NCBI RefSeq assembly: GCF_013002715.1
Contig: NZ_JABENB010000001.1
Location: 682,001 to 746,000, forward strand
Direction: 5' to 3'
DNA from: Flexivirga aerilata
GTDB lineage: Bacteria; Actinomycetota; Actinomycetes; Actinomycetales; Dermatophilaceae
DNA: 64,000 nt
The notes under the pieces were generated by a model, which saw only the letters and a program-made list of their open reading frames with translations, made no database searches and was not told where the DNA came from. This document shows positions 24,366 to 33,417 of this stretch, piece by piece. How positions within the stretch are numbered: position 1 is the stretch's first letter; each line of letters begins with the position of its first letter. The translations under genes and the position numbers were made by a program.

Positions 24366-24692
24366 TCAGATGACCTGCGCGTCCCCGGCCTCGGACGTGA
24401 GCGGCTTGCCCGCCGCAGCCCACTGCTTCATGCCGCCCTCGACGTTGACCACGTCGAAGCCCTGCTGCGCGAGCCAGGCGACCGCGCGGCCGGATCGGCC
24501 GCCGCTGCGGCAGACGATCGGCAACGGGTGCGCCTCGTCCGCCTCGGGCAGCTCGCCGAGGCGAGCAGGCAGATCACCGAGCGGGATGTGGACCGCGGTC
24601 GGCGCGTGGCCGGCGTCCCACTCGTCCTGCTCGCGCACGTCCAGCAGGACCGCGTCGTCGGGCAGTTGTTCCGGAGTCGTCGCGTTGCTCAT
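24366..24692 (-). CDS. Rhodanese-like protein
   Basis: 108-residue single rhodanese domain with CH2 elements and the active-site loop IVCRSGGRSGRAV containing the catalytic Cys, followed by GFDVVNVEGGMKQW. It would act in sulfane sulfur transfer or detoxification in the cytoplasm. Confidence 0.9.
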   Translation of the reverse strand: MSNATTPEQLPDDAVLLDVREQDEWDAGHAPTAVHIPLGDLPARLGELPEADEAHPLPIVCRSGGRSGRAVAWLAQQGFDVVNVEGGMKQWAAAGKPLTSEAGDAQVI

Positions 24693-24717
24693 GCCACCAT
24701 CCTCGCCGAGAGCGAAA

Positions 24718-25572
24718 TCATTTCAGCAGCCGGGACATCCGGCGGTCGGCGAGCGGCTTGCCGCCGGTCTGGCAGGTCGCGCAATACTGCATCGACCGGT
24801 TCGCGAAGGACACCTCGCGGATCACGTCGCCGCACACCGGGCACGCCTCGCCGGTGCGGCCATGCACCCGCATGCCGGCGCGCTTGGCGTCCTTCAGGTC
24901 CTTCGCCGGCTTGCCCGACGCGGCTGCGATCGCCTCGGTGAGGATGTCGCGCATGGCGTCATACAGCCGGGTCACTTGCTCCTCGTCCAGCGACGCCGCC
25001 GCCGCGTATGGCGCGAGTTTCGCCGCGTGCAGCACCTCGTCGGAGTAGGCGTTGCCCACCCCGGCCAGCACCGACTGGTCGCGCAGGAGTCCTTTGATCT
25101 GCGTCCGTCGCCCGGCGAGCAGTGCGGCGAAGTCGTCGCGACTGATCTCGAGCGGGTCCGGCCCGAGCGAGGCGATGCCGGGCACCTGCTGCGGATCGGT
25201 CACCAGGTAGACCGCGAGCCGCTTCTGCGTGCCGGCCTCGGTCAGGTCGAAGCCGGAGTCGTCGGCAAACCTGCAGCGCAACGCGATCGGCGACTTGCCG
25301 GGCCGCAGCACGGTCTGCGGGAGCTTGTCCGACCAGCGCAGCCAGCCGGCGCGGGACAGGTGGAAGACCAGGTGGATGCCGTCGACATCGATGTCGACGA
25401 ACTTGCCGTGCCGGGTGACGTCGGTGACGCTCAGCCCACCGAGCGCCTGCGGCGCCGGGTCGTAGGTCTTCAGCACCGAGAACGACCCCAGCTCCACGGA
25501 CGCGACCGGCAGGTCGATGATCCGCGAGCGGAGGACGTCGACAAGACCCTGCACCTCGGGCATCTCAGGCAT
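24718..25572 (-). CDS. Fpg/Nei-family DNA glycosylase
   Basis: 284 residues. The N-terminus MPEMPEV supplies the catalytic Pro2 and Glu3, with HGKF (beta-hairpin Lys), an H2TH segment QSVLAGVGNAYSDEVLHAAKL and a C-terminal zinc finger with four cysteines (CPVCGD ... YCATC). It excises oxidised bases in base-excision repair. Its ATG overlaps the stop of the App1-like gene by eight bases, so the two are co-transcribed. Confidence 0.92.
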   Translation of the reverse strand: MPEMPEVQGLVDVLRSRIIDLPVASVELGSFSVLKTYDPAPQALGGLSVTDVTRHGKFVDIDVDGIHLVFHLSRAGWLRWSDKLPQTVLRPGKSPIALRCRFADDSGFDLTEAGTQKRLAVYLVTDPQQVPGIASLGPDPLEISRDDFAALLAGRRTQIKGLLRDQSVLAGVGNAYSDEVLHAAKLAPYAAAASLDEEQVTRLYDAMRDILTEAIAAASGKPAKDLKDAKRAGMRVHGRTGEACPVCGDVIREVSFANRSMQYCATCQTGGKPLADRRMSRLLK

Positions 25573-26626
25573 CGGCGCTCTTCACCTCTTCGGGCTCGAT
25601 CGGGTTGCCGGCCAACACTTTTCGCACCAGCCGGTGCAGTGTGAAGCCGTCCGGGCCCTCGCAGACCATCACCTGCACCTGCCGCCCGCGGAACTCGTCA
25701 CGGGCGAGCGGGTGGCCGTGCGACAGCACCTGCTGGGTCGGGGTCAGCTGGCGGATCGCGATGCAGGCGACATGCTCGGGGTGCTCGACCGCGAAGTCCT
25801 CGTAGATCACCGGGTCGTGCTGCCCGTCGTCGCCGACCAGCAGCCACCGGATGTTGGGGAACTCCTCGGCGAGCCGCCGCAGCGTCGACTCCTTGTGCGC
25901 GCGCCCACTGCGGAACGCGCGATCCTCCGTCGGGCCCCAGTCGGTCAGCAGCATCGGGCCGGCCGGGAAGCCGTGGCGCCGGAAGAAGCGGGTCAGGATC
26001 GGCTGGGTGTTCCAGGCGCCGGTCGACAGGTAGATGATCGGGGCACCCGGCTCCCCGGCGAGCAGCGAGCGGAACATCGCCGGCATGCCGGGCACCACCT
26101 TGCGGGCGGTCTCCTCCAGCACGAACGTGTTCCACGCGGCGATCATCGGCCGCGGCAGCGCGGTGATCAGGCAGGTGTCGTCGATGTCGCTGACGATCCC
26201 GAAGGTCGCGTCCGGGGAGATGATCTGCACCGGCGCCTCGGCCTGCACGTCGCCCACGCCGATGGTCGCGGTGTGCCAGCCGGGCGCGAAGCCGTGGTCG
26301 CGCACGTCGACGTCGAGATAGCCGCCGCGGTCGGTCCTCGCCTGCACGGTCGCCGCCCCGCACCTGATCTCGACGTCCACCTCGGGCTGCGGCGCGGAGA
26401 AGAAGACCTTGAAGCCGCGCCGGGCCTTGGCCTCCTCGGCGGTCGGGGCCGTCGCGGGCTGCCCGTCGCGGGCGAGCACCACCCGGGCCATGATGCGGGC
26501 GAAGCCGACCCCGCCATACCCGGTGAAGGGCATCACCTGCAGCTGCCACCCGCGCTTGCGCAACCGGCGCGCCACGACGGCGTTGAGCGCGTCCTCGGCG
26601 CGTGAGGCGGGGTGCGGCTTGGCCAT
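25565..26626 (-). CDS. App1-like phosphatidate phosphatase domain protein (DUF2183)
   Basis: 353 residues with the HAD-like catalytic IVSDIDDTCLI (DxDxT) near residue 143, then YLSTGAWNTQPILTRFF and LVGDDGQHDPVIY, the conserved App1 pattern. An N-terminal beta-rich part precedes it. The yeast homologue dephosphorylates phosphatidic acid; bacterial function is unproven. Operonic with the downstream DNA glycosylase. Confidence 0.85.
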   Translation of the reverse strand: MAKPHPASRAEDALNAVVARRLRKRGWQLQVMPFTGYGGVGFARIMARVVLARDGQPATAPTAEEAKARRGFKVFFSAPQPEVDVEIRCGAATVQARTDRGGYLDVDVRDHGFAPGWHTATIGVGDVQAEAPVQIISPDATFGIVSDIDDTCLITALPRPMIAAWNTFVLEETARKVVPGMPAMFRSLLAGEPGAPIIYLSTGAWNTQPILTRFFRRHGFPAGPMLLTDWGPTEDRAFRSGRAHKESTLRRLAEEFPNIRWLLVGDDGQHDPVIYEDFAVEHPEHVACIAIRQLTPTQQVLSHGHPLARDEFRGRQVQVMVCEGPDGFTLHRLVRKVLAGNPIEPEEVKSADA

Positions 26627-26695
26627 AACCGCCAGACTAGGGCGCGCCGGTGAGAGTCCGGCCGAAGGAGGACAAAACGACTCCGCGCCCGTCGC

Positions 26696-27139
26696 TCACT
26701 CCTGCGGACGTTCGCTCGTGTCGACCACGCGCAGGATGATCTCGGTGGCGCTGCGCAGCGCCGCCCGCTCCTCCGGCGAGAGCCGCTCCAGCTCCGGCGC
26801 GAGCGCCCGGGCCCGCGAGGCGCGCAGGCTGGCGAGCATCTGACGGCCTTCGTCGGTCAGCTCGATCAGCGCGACGCGGGCGTCCTTGGAGTCGGTGGAT
26901 CGCCTTGCCCAGCCTGCGGATTCGACTCGCTGCACCTGAGTGGTCATCGTCGGCTGGCTGCAGTGGTCGGCGACCGCCAGCTCGCCGATGCGGGCCGGTC
27001 CGAGGTCGTCGATCAGCGACAGCAGACGCCCCTGGGCCGGCGGGATGCTCAACTCGGCGTGCCGGGTGGCCCAGCGGTTGAGGCGCGCGACCGCTCCGAG
27101 CAGTCGCGAGCCGGTCTCATTGACGGAGGTGTCGTTCAT
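26696..27139 (-). CDS. MarR-family transcriptional regulator
   Basis: 147 residues with a winged helix: LSIPPAQGRLLSLIDDLG, IGELAVADHCSQPTMTTQVQ and a beta-wing ending GWARRSTDSKDARVALIELTDEG. Autoregulation through the palindrome 12 bp upstream of the start is likely. It lies downstream of the acyl-CoA ligase gene on the same strand. Confidence 0.92.
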   Translation of the reverse strand: MNDTSVNETGSRLLGAVARLNRWATRHAELSIPPAQGRLLSLIDDLGPARIGELAVADHCSQPTMTTQVQRVESAGWARRSTDSKDARVALIELTDEGRQMLASLRASRARALAPELERLSPEERAALRSATEIILRVVDTSERPQE

Positions 27140-27150
27140 GGCCGAATGTT

Positions 27151-27167
27151 ACATAGTTTATCTATGT
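27151..27167. promoter_or_regulatory. MarR operator palindrome
   Basis: ACATAG-TTTAT-CTATGT, a perfect 6-bp inverted repeat in an AT-rich pocket between the acyl-CoA ligase stop and the marR start. Size and sequence are typical of MarR-family sites, and it would cover the marR promoter. Confidence 0.75.
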
Positions 27168-27196
27168 GCCGTCAACTCTCGGGTGGCGCTGCGCCG

Positions 27197-28681
27197 TCAG
27201 CTCTGCGTCGTGCGCAGCTCGCGCTTGAGAATCTTGCCCGTCGCGCCCTTGGGCAACGCCTCGATGAAGGTGATGGTGCGCGGATACTTGTAGGCCGCGA
27301 CGCGTTCCTTCACCCAGTCGGTCAACGTGTCAGCCTCGAGATTCGATCCCGGCGCGCGGACCACGTATGCCGCAACCTCCTCGCCGTAGTGCTCGTGGGG
27401 TATGCCGATGACCGCGGCCTCGACGACCTCGGGGTGCTCGTAGAGGACTTCCTCGACCTCACGCGGGTAGACGTTGTAGCCGCCGCGGATGATCATGTCC
27501 TTGGCCCGGTCGACGATGAAGAAGTAGCCGTCGTCGTCCTTGGTGGCGAGGTCACCGGAGAAGAACCAGCCGTCCCGGATCGCCTCGGCCGTCGCCTCCG
27601 GCTTGTTCCAATAGCCCTTCATGATCAGGTCGCCCTTGATGGCGATCTCGCCGACCTCGCCCTCCGGGGTGTCGGAGCCGTCCCGCTCGGCGAGCCGCAT
27701 CTGGACCCCCTTGAGCGGCACACCGATCGAGCCCACCTTGCGCGGGCGGTCGGGCAGGTTGAAGGACGCGACCGGCGAGGTCTCGGACAGCCCGTAGCCC
27801 TCGAGGATCTTGGCGCCGAAGCGCTCCTCGAACTGCCGCATGACCTCACCGGGCAGCGCCGCGCCGCCCGAGCAGCAGGTGCGCAGGGACGCCAGGTCGA
27901 TCTCGCCGTCGCCGGCGGCCGTCAGCATCGCGTTGTACATCGTCGGGACGCCCTGGAAGATCGTCGCCTTGTCGCGCTGCATGACCTCCAGCACCTTGGC
28001 CGGGTCGAAGCGCGGCACCAGCGTGAGCGTCGCGCCGCTCAGCACGCCGGCGTTGAGACCGCAGGTCAGCCCGAAAACGTGAAAGAGCGGCAGGCAGCCC
28101 ATGATCACGTCGCCCGGCTCGGTGCCGATCAGCTGGTCGACGACCATGTGGCAGTTGTCGTCGAGGTTGTGGTGGGTGAGCTCGGCACCCTTCGGCCGGC
28201 CGGTCGTGCCGGAGGTGTAGAGGATGACCGCGGTGTCGTCGGGGGCACGGTCGACCGGCTCCGGGAGCGGGTCGGCGTCACCGACGAGCGCCGCCGGGTT
28301 GGCCGGGTCGACCACCTCGAAGTCGACACCTGCCTCCTGCGCGCCGGCCTCGCCGTCGCCCGCCATGCCGAACATGATCGACGCACCGGAGTCGGACAGG
28401 TAGTACTCGATCTCCCGCGGCTTGAACAACGGGTTCATCGGTATGACGGTGGCCCCGGCCCAGAGCGCCCCGTAGAAGATCACCGGGAACGTCGGCAGGT
28501 TGGGCTGCGACAGCGCGACCCGGTCACCCGGCTTGATGCCGCGCGCGACCAGCTTGCCCGCGAACTTCGCTGCGGCGTCGCGCAACTGGGCATAGGTCAG
28601 CTCGAAGTCGTCGAGTTTGATCGCGACCGCGTCGGGGTGCTTCTCCGCGGTCGCTGCAAGGTTGGCCGCCAGATTCGTCAT
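27197..28681 (-). CDS. Long-chain fatty acid/acyl-CoA ligase (AMP-forming)
   Basis: 494 residues. Adenylate-forming enzyme motifs are complete: A3 [19 protein letters not shown]5 [11 protein letters not shown]8 region [27 protein letters not shown] and the C-terminal catalytic Lys in [14 protein letters not shown]. It activates a carboxylic acid to its CoA thioester; chain length cannot be read. MTNLAANL at 28681 is preferred over an ATG two codons earlier. Confidence 0.9.
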   Translation of the reverse strand: MTNLAANLAATAEKHPDAVAIKLDDFELTYAQLRDAAAKFAGKLVARGIKPGDRVALSQPNLPTFPVIFYGALWAGATVIPMNPLFKPREIEYYLSDSGASIMFGMAGDGEAGAQEAGVDFEVVDPANPAALVGDADPLPEPVDRAPDDTAVILYTSGTTGRPKGAELTHHNLDDNCHMVVDQLIGTEPGDVIMGCLPLFHVFGLTCGLNAGVLSGATLTLVPRFDPAKVLEVMQRDKATIFQGVPTMYNAMLTAAGDGEIDLASLRTCCSGGAALPGEVMRQFEERFGAKILEGYGLSETSPVASFNLPDRPRKVGSIGVPLKGVQMRLAERDGSDTPEGEVGEIAIKGDLIMKGYWNKPEATAEAIRDGWFFSGDLATKDDDGYFFIVDRAKDMIIRGGYNVYPREVEEVLYEHPEVVEAAVIGIPHEHYGEEVAAYVVRAPGSNLEADTLTDWVKERVAAYKYPRTITFIEALPKGATGKILKRELRTTQS

Positions 28682-28746
28682 GGCCAAACTGTAAGCGGGA
28701 TCACTGCGCGGTGGGAGGGCCTTGGGTGAAGTCTGTTACCCGCCGG

Positions 28747-29319
28747 TCAGTCGGTCCGGTCACCGAGCAGCGGGAAGCGCTCGACGATCTCGTAGCGTGG
28801 CCGGCCGCGCGGGCCTTCGCCGAGGTGCGACTCGATCAGCGCGAAATCCGTTGCCTGCCAGGGGCTCCCGTCATACGTGCTGAGGACGTCGAGCCAATCG
28901 AGTTGCTGGCCGGGGCGTTTCAGCCGGCTGACGGTCAGGTGCGGGCGAAAGTCCTTGCCGTCCGGGGGCGCACCCGCATGCGCCGCGGTGCGGCGCACGT
29001 TGGTCGACAACCGGTGCAGCTCCTCCCGGTCCGCGGCCGATGCGGCGATGTCCAGCCAGAGCACCTTGGCCTGCACCGGGTCCGGGAAGGCACCGGCCCC
29101 GTGCAACCGCAACGTCATCGGCGACCGCCGTCGCCCGGCCGCGCGGAGTCCGTCGAGCAGTTCGTCGAGGCGGGCGTCGTTGACCTGCGCCAGGAAGGCC
29201 AGCGTGATGTGCCACTGCTCGGGGTCGATCCACGGATGCTCGGCACGGGGCTGCAGGAACTCCGCGAGATCTTCCTTGACCGGCTCGGGCGGCAGCACGG
29301 CCGCAAACATGCGCGTCAT
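28747..29319 (-). CDS. thpR: RNA 2',3'-cyclic phosphodiesterase (2H family)
   Basis: 190 residues (181 if ATG 29310 is used). Both catalytic HxTx motifs are present: WHITLAFL near residue 42 and RPHLTVSRL near 125. The family hydrolyses 2',3'-cyclic phosphates or ligates tRNA halves. It lies just downstream of murQ on the same strand, but a functional link to murein recycling is not evident. Confidence 0.9.
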   Translation of the reverse strand: MTRMFAAVLPPEPVKEDLAEFLQPRAEHPWIDPEQWHITLAFLAQVNDARLDELLDGLRAAGRRRSPMTLRLHGAGAFPDPVQAKVLWLDIAASAADREELHRLSTNVRRTAAHAGAPPDGKDFRPHLTVSRLKRPGQQLDWLDVLSTYDGSPWQATDFALIESHLGEGPRGRPRYEIVERFPLLGDRTD

Positions 29320-29346
29320 CGGACTGGCAATGATAGGCGGCCGCTC

Positions 29347-30240
29347 TCACGGCTGTATGGCGCTCGACACGCTCCCGCGACCGCGACGCAACAACTCGCC
29401 GGCCTCGTCCTGACCGACTCCGGCGAGCAGCATCACGATCGCGACCTTGGTGCGGCCACCCGCGGCGTCCAGCGCGCGCGCCGCGGTGTCGTCGTCCACG
29501 TCGGTCGCCGCGGCCACCATGCGACGCGCGCGGTCGACGAGCTTGGCGTTGGTGGGCCGCATGTCGACCATGAGGTTGCCGTAGGCCTTGCCGATGCGCA
29601 CCATCGCCGCGGTCGACAGCATGTTGCAGACCATCTTCTGCGCAGTGCCGGCCTTCAGCCGGGTCGATCCGGTGAGCACCTCCGGCCCGGTCGGCACCTC
29701 GATCGCGACCCGCGCCTCGCGGCCGATCGCGGATCCCGGATTGCAGGCAACCGCAACGGTGTGCGCGCCGAGCTCGCGGGCGCGCCGCAGTCCGGCGACC
29801 ACATAGGGAGTGCGGCCGCTCGCCGCGAGCCCGACGACGGTGTCGCGCGGCCCGACGGCCAGTCGCTCCAGATCGCGTATGGCGGCATCGGTGTCGTCCT
29901 CGGCACCCTCGACCGCCTGGACGAACGCCCCGTCCCCGCCGGCGAGCAACGCGGTCACCTGCCCGGGATCGGTGTCGAAGGTCGGCGGGCACTCGACGGC
30001 GTCGAGCAGTCCGAGGCGGCCGCTGGTGCCGGCGCCGAGATAGATCAGCCGTCCGCCTTCGCGCAGCGAATCAGCGATCAGCTCAACGGCTTTGGCGATC
30101 TCCGGGAGCATCGTGCGCACGGCGGCCGCGACGGTGCCGTCCTCGTCGTTCATCAGCTCGAGCACCTCGTGGGTGCTCATCAGGTCCATGCCGGCGCTGC
30201 GCGGGTTGCGTGTCTCGGTGCCCAGATCACCGATGTTCAC
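29347..30240 (-). CDS. murQ: N-acetylmuramic acid 6-phosphate etherase
   Basis: 297 residues with a SIS domain: GAGTSGRLGLLDAVECPPTF contains the catalytic Glu, followed by GDGAFVQAVEGAEDD and KAGTAQKMVCNMLSTAAM. MurQ removes the D-lactyl ether from MurNAc-6-P to give GlcNAc-6-P during peptidoglycan recycling. Its ATG overlaps the murR-like regulator stop (ATGA). Confidence 0.95.
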   Translation of the reverse strand: MNIGDLGTETRNPRSAGMDLMSTHEVLELMNDEDGTVAAAVRTMLPEIAKAVELIADSLREGGRLIYLGAGTSGRLGLLDAVECPPTFDTDPGQVTALLAGGDGAFVQAVEGAEDDTDAAIRDLERLAVGPRDTVVGLAASGRTPYVVAGLRRARELGAHTVAVACNPGSAIGREARVAIEVPTGPEVLTGSTRLKAGTAQKMVCNMLSTAAMVRIGKAYGNLMVDMRPTNAKLVDRARRMVAAATDVDDDTAARALDAAGGRTKVAIVMLLAGVGQDEAGELLRRGRGSVSSAIQP

Positions 30241-31181
30241 GAGCGAGTTTCCTTGGAGTTGCGCCCTTTTCGAGTGCGTTGCGGCTGACGGCGTCCGCTG
30301 ACCGCCTGATGGGTGCGGGCGAGCGCCTCGGTCGCGTCGTCCAGCGCCGTGCGGGCGACGCCGACGAAGAGGAAGTCGACCAGCGCCAGCTGCGCGGTGC
30401 GACTGGCGAGCGCGCCAGACCGGAAGCTCGTCTCACGGGCCGCGGTGGTCAGCACGATGTCGGCGTGATCGACGATCGGCGACGTCGCGAAGTTGGTCAG
30501 CGCGATCGTCGTGGCACCCGCCTCCTTCGCCGCCGCGAGCGTCTCGACGACGTCCGTCGTGCTCCCCGAGTGCGAGATGCCGATCGCGACGTCATGCTCG
30601 CCGAGCAGCACCGCAGCGGTCATCGCCGCGTGAAACTCGTTCCAGGCGAAGGCAATGCGGCCGATGCGGTGCAGCTTGTAACGCAGGTCCTCGGCGACCA
30701 TGCCGCTCGCCCCGACGCCGAAGACGTCGACCCGGCCGGCACCCGCCACCGCCTGGATCGCCGCGTCCAGCGCCGCGAGATCGAGGTGCTCGGCCGTCTC
30801 CTGCAGCGCGCGCACCTCATGGTGCACGATCGTGGCGACGATGTCCTCGGTGGTCGCCGCCTCGTCGAGGTCGGCCGGGGGCTGACGCCGCGGACCGCCG
30901 AGTGCCGACTCGCGGGCGGCCGCCCCGGCGAGCGCGAGCCGCAGCTGCGGATAGCCGCCGAAGCCGACGCTGTGGCTGAAGCGCGCCACGGTCGCCACGG
31001 AGGTCGAGGCGCTCTCGGCGAGGTCGGTGATCGACAGTTGCGCCGCGGCCGCAGGGTCGCGCAGCACGACCTCGGCGACGCGGTGCTCGGCCGGCTGCAA
31101 CGACGGCATCGCGGCACGCATCCGCACCAGCACGTCACGCGTCGGATCCGCGGACGACGACTCGCGGGACTGGTCATCCAT
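30237..31181 (-). CDS. MurR/RpiR-family transcriptional regulator
   Basis: 314 residues. An N-terminal HTH_6 domain (PAEHRVAEVVL, SITDLAESASTSVATVARFSHSVGFGG) is joined to a SIS sugar-phosphate-binding domain (VDVFGVGASGMVAEDL, GISHSGSTTDVVETLAAAKEAGA). It likely senses MurNAc-6-P and controls murQ and the divergent anmK unit. The start MDDQSRES at 31181 is chosen; the open frame extending to 31967 runs antisense to the kinase-like gene. Confidence 0.9.
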   Translation of the reverse strand: MDDQSRESSSADPTRDVLVRMRAAMPSLQPAEHRVAEVVLRDPAAAAQLSITDLAESASTSVATVARFSHSVGFGGYPQLRLALAGAAARESALGGPRRQPPADLDEAATTEDIVATIVHHEVRALQETAEHLDLAALDAAIQAVAGAGRVDVFGVGASGMVAEDLRYKLHRIGRIAFAWNEFHAAMTAAVLLGEHDVAIGISHSGSTTDVVETLAAAKEAGATTIALTNFATSPIVDHADIVLTTAARETSFRSGALASRTAQLALVDFLFVGVARTALDDATEALARTHQAVSGRRQPQRTRKGRNSKETRS

Positions 31182-31316
31182 CGTGCGCCTCCCTCGGCTC
31201 TGCGGGGACAGATGTCGACCACTCACAGCTGTCAACGCGGCCACTCTAACCGTCGGATGAAAAGCAACCCACAGTATTGCGACACAAGGCGGAAACGATT
31301 CACATACCCTGTGCGC

Positions 31317-32246
31317 GTGATTCGGGTTCTCGCCGTCGAGGTCGCGCCGATGGCGAGCATCGGTCGCAGCTTCCAGGTGCCGCGTGCGCGGCCCGGCCCG
31401 CACGAGCTGCATCCGGCGCCCGGCACGCACGACCTCGACGGCGGCGGCGCGACGTCGTATGTCGCGGCGTCCCGCGTCGTCTCGGACGTTCTTCACCACC
31501 GGGACGCCGGGCACAGCGACGTGCTGGCGGTCGCCGCCCGCAGCCCGCTGGAGCCGGAGCGGACCGCGCAGCAGCTGGCGGAGGTGGCCCTCGACCGCGC
31601 CGAGGTCGTCGTCGCGGCGTCCGCGGTGGCGGCCCACGCCGGTGCGCTGGCGGGCCGCCCCGGCGCCCTGCTGGTGGCCGGTGCCGGCGCGATCGGGGTC
31701 GGCGTCGACGCAGACGGCGGGCTCAAGCTGCGCGACGGCCGTGGTCCGGCGACCGGCGACCTGGGCAGCGCGCACTGGATGGGCCGCCAGGGCCTGCTGC
31801 TCGCGATGACCCACGGCGGCGCGCTGGCCGACGCGGCGCAGGCCCGCTTCGGCGAGGAGTGGGAGGGCCTGGCGACCGAGGAGGGCCCGGAGGTGACCGC
31901 GCAACGCGTGGACTTCGCATCCGACATCGCCGCAGCCGCGGCGGCCGGCAGTGGAGAGGCCTATCACGTCGTCAGGTCGGCGGCCGCGTTGCTCGGACGG
32001 ACCCTCGCGGACGCGTCGGTCACCCTCGACCTCGCCGAGGTGCCGTGCGCCATCCGCGGGCGCCTGACCTCCCTCGGACCGACCTTCGTGCGCCAGATCC
32101 TCTCCGCCGCAACGTCACTCGACCCGCGACTGCGGCTGGTCGACCCGGAGGGCGACACCCTCGCCGGTGCCGCGCGACTGGCAATCGACCGCTCCACCCC
32201 GCACGAGGCCCACGTGGTGCGGCTGCCCGATCGAGCGGCCTCGTGA
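31317..32246 (+). CDS. Degenerate BadF/NagK-type kinase homologue
   Basis: 309 residues resembling the N-acetylglucosamine/N-acetylmuramate kinase branch of the BadF/BcrA ATPase family. The second half is recognisable: LLVAGAGAIGVGVDADG, GPATGDLGSAHWMGRQGL and a C-terminal helical part. The N-terminal phosphate-1 loop, normally DGGGT-like after the first strand, is replaced by VLAVEVAPMASIGRSF, and the catalytic Asp region is not seen. GTG 31317 is the only sensible start. It is coupled to anmK by a GTGA overlap, so it may be an inactive or regulatory partner. Confidence 0.65.
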   Translation: MIRVLAVEVAPMASIGRSFQVPRARPGPHELHPAPGTHDLDGGGATSYVAASRVVSDVLHHRDAGHSDVLAVAARSPLEPERTAQQLAEVALDRAEVVVAASAVAAHAGALAGRPGALLVAGAGAIGVGVDADGGLKLRDGRGPATGDLGSAHWMGRQGLLLAMTHGGALADAAQARFGEEWEGLATEEGPEVTAQRVDFASDIAAAAAAGSGEAYHVVRSAAALLGRTLADASVTLDLAEVPCAIRGRLTSLGPTFVRQILSAATSLDPRLRLVDPEGDTLAGAARLAIDRSTPHEAHVVRLPDRAAS

Positions 32247-33415
32247 TCGTCGCCGGCGCGATCTCTGGCACCTCGGTCGACGGGATCGACGTCGCAGTGG
32301 GCGAATTCGCCGGTGCGGCCGACGGTCGGCTGACCCTGCGCCCACTGGGTGCGCGCACCTTCGACTGGTCGCCGCAGGTGCGGCGCGAGCTGCTCGAGCT
32401 GCTGCCACCGGCGGCCACGACCGTCGAGCAGGTATGCCGCCTCGACGTCCTCACCGGCCGCGAGATCGCCGATGCGGTGGCCAGCGCCATCCACGAATTC
32501 GCCGGCGGGTCAGCCGATCTCGTGGTCAGCCATGGGCAAACGGTCTTTCACTGGGTGGAGGACGGCCGCGCGCAGGGCGGCCTGCAGCTCGGCCAGCCGG
32601 CAGCCATCGTCGAGCGCACCGGTCTGCCCGTGGTCAGCGACGTGCGCAGCCGCGACATCGCCGCGGGCGGTCAGGGTGCGCCGCTCGCGGGCACCCTCGA
32701 CGTGCTGCTGCTCCAGGCGATGAGCCCCGTCATACCTCGTGCGCTGCTCAACCTCGGGGGCATTGCCAACGTCACCGTCACCGGCGGCGACGGCCCGCTC
32801 GCGTTCGACACCGGACCCGCCAACTGCCTGATCGACGCGGCGATCGCGACCGCCACCCGCTCCGAGCAGTCGTATGACGCAGGCGGTCGCCTGGCCGCTA
32901 CCGGGAGCGTCGACCAGCCGCTGCTGGATCGGCTGCTCGCCGAGCCCTACTACCGGCTGACGCCTCCGAAATCCACTGGGCGAGAGCTGTTTTCGCGTGA
33001 CTATGTCCCATCCGACACTGGGCTGAGCCTGCCGGACCTGATCGCGACCCTCACCGAGCTCACCGCGGTCACGGTCGCCGACACGCTCCGGCCGCACGGC
33101 GTTCGCGAGGTCTATGCCTCCGGGGGCGGCGTGCACAACCCGGCGCTCATGCGCCGGTTGCGACACCATCTCGGTGCGGCCGCGTTGCTCACCAGCGACC
33201 GGCTGGGTCTGCCGGTCGACGCGAAGGAGGGCTACCTGATGGCGCTGCTGGGCTACCTCACCTGGCACGGCATCCCCGGCGTGCTGAGCGGCGGGGACGG
33301 CGTCCTGACCGGCGCCGGCCGGCCGCGGGTGCTCGGCCGGATCAGCCCTGGTGACGCCCCGCTGCGCCTGCCCGAGCCGGGGGTTCGCCCGCTCGGGCTG
33401 CGCGTCGTGCGCTGA
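32243..33415 (+). CDS. anmK: Anhydro-N-acetylmuramic acid kinase
   Basis: 390 residues with N-terminal GAISGTSVDGIDVAV, GGIANVTV and FDTGPANCLID (adenosine site), and VYASGGGVHNPALM near the C-terminus. AnmK phosphorylates and opens 1,6-anhydroMurNAc to MurNAc-6-P, the MurQ substrate, completing the recycling step pair in this locus. It starts at GTG 32243 overlapping the upstream stop. Convergent with the next gene, separated by only 2 bp. Confidence 0.93.
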   Translation: MIVAGAISGTSVDGIDVAVGEFAGAADGRLTLRPLGARTFDWSPQVRRELLELLPPAATTVEQVCRLDVLTGREIADAVASAIHEFAGGSADLVVSHGQTVFHWVEDGRAQGGLQLGQPAAIVERTGLPVVSDVRSRDIAAGGQGAPLAGTLDVLLLQAMSPVIPRALLNLGGIANVTVTGGDGPLAFDTGPANCLIDAAIATATRSEQSYDAGGRLAATGSVDQPLLDRLLAEPYYRLTPPKSTGRELFSRDYVPSDTGLSLPDLIATLTELTAVTVADTLRPHGVREVYASGGGVHNPALMRRLRHHLGAAALLTSDRLGLPVDAKEGYLMALLGYLTWHGIPGVLSGGDGVLTGAGRPRVLGRISPGDAPLRLPEPGVRPLGLRVVR

Positions 33416-33417
33416 GG

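Noticed and set aside
30210..31316. Upstream extension of the BadF-like gene frame
   Set aside because: It is antisense to murR/RpiR coding sequence; the family-like residues begin at GTG 31317.
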